This document shows positions 5,998 to 6,076 of a DNA stretch of 6,076 nucleotides, one piece after another (positions within the stretch are counted from its first letter, which is position 1; the number at the start of each line of letters is the position of its first letter). Origin of the DNA: an uncultured Clostridium sp. GTDB lineage: Bacteria > Bacillota > Clostridia > Lachnospirales > Lachnospiraceae. The position numbers and the translations under genes are program-made. The notes under the pieces were generated by a model. The model ran no database searches and was not told the origin of the DNA. It worked only from the letters and a program-made list of their open reading frames with translations. The stretch covers positions 1 through 6,076 of the forward strand of contig URUZ01000385.1 in the NCBI GenBank assembly GCA_900551225.1, written 5' to 3'.

Positions 5998-6076
5998 TAT
6001 GGGAGGAAAAGGGCGCCGGTAGCTGAGGATGTTCAATTTGGCGATTCTTATAATAGGGAGAATTTAATTTAAAGAG

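Noticed and set aside
6049..6054. Perfect TATAAT near the right edge, as a promoter for a gene beyond the window
   Set aside because: No acceptable -35 box lies 16-18 bases upstream (AGGATG at 17), there is no extended -10, and no downstream gene is visible.

Overview
The window looks like chromosome from a gut clostridium of the Lachnospiraceae type (Enterocloster/Lachnoclostridium-like). This is inferred from strong GGAGG ribosome binding sites, a near-consensus sigma-A promoter, moderately GC-rich coding sequence between AT-rich promoters, and the character of the proteins. I cannot name the species.

Layout: bases 1-231 hold a strong promoter (TTGACA, 17 bases, TATGAT) and a long leader of about 190 bases. 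Three plus-strand genes follow as a likely operon: an APC-superfamily permease (232-1572), a DUF401-family membrane protein (1583-2800), and an enolase-superfamily enzyme that resembles acid-sugar dehydratases (2853-4031). A hairpin terminator with a weak T tract (4038-4067) closes this unit. A FadR-type GntR regulator with an FCD ligand domain (4170-4904) comes next, behind its own promoter. A large hairpin at 4917-4977 separates it from a convergent minus-strand metallo-beta-lactamase-fold hydrolase (4976-5779), which has its own promoter (5855-5883). Bases 5884-6076 have no convincing gene and contain two GC-rich hairpins.

Reading of the system: the operon looks like a small uptake and catabolism module for an acid sugar or related hydroxy-acid. 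Two unrelated transporters precede one dehydratase-like enzyme, and a locally encoded FCD-GntR repressor probably senses the substrate or a product. No kinase or aldolase for a 2-keto-3-deoxy product lies in the window, so later steps must be encoded elsewhere. The substrate cannot be assigned. The oddest points are the pairing of an APC (amino-acid type) permease with a DUF401 (organic-anion type) permease, and a glutamate where the compared dehydratases have the first metal-binding aspartate. The MBL-fold gene is probably a separate transcription unit.
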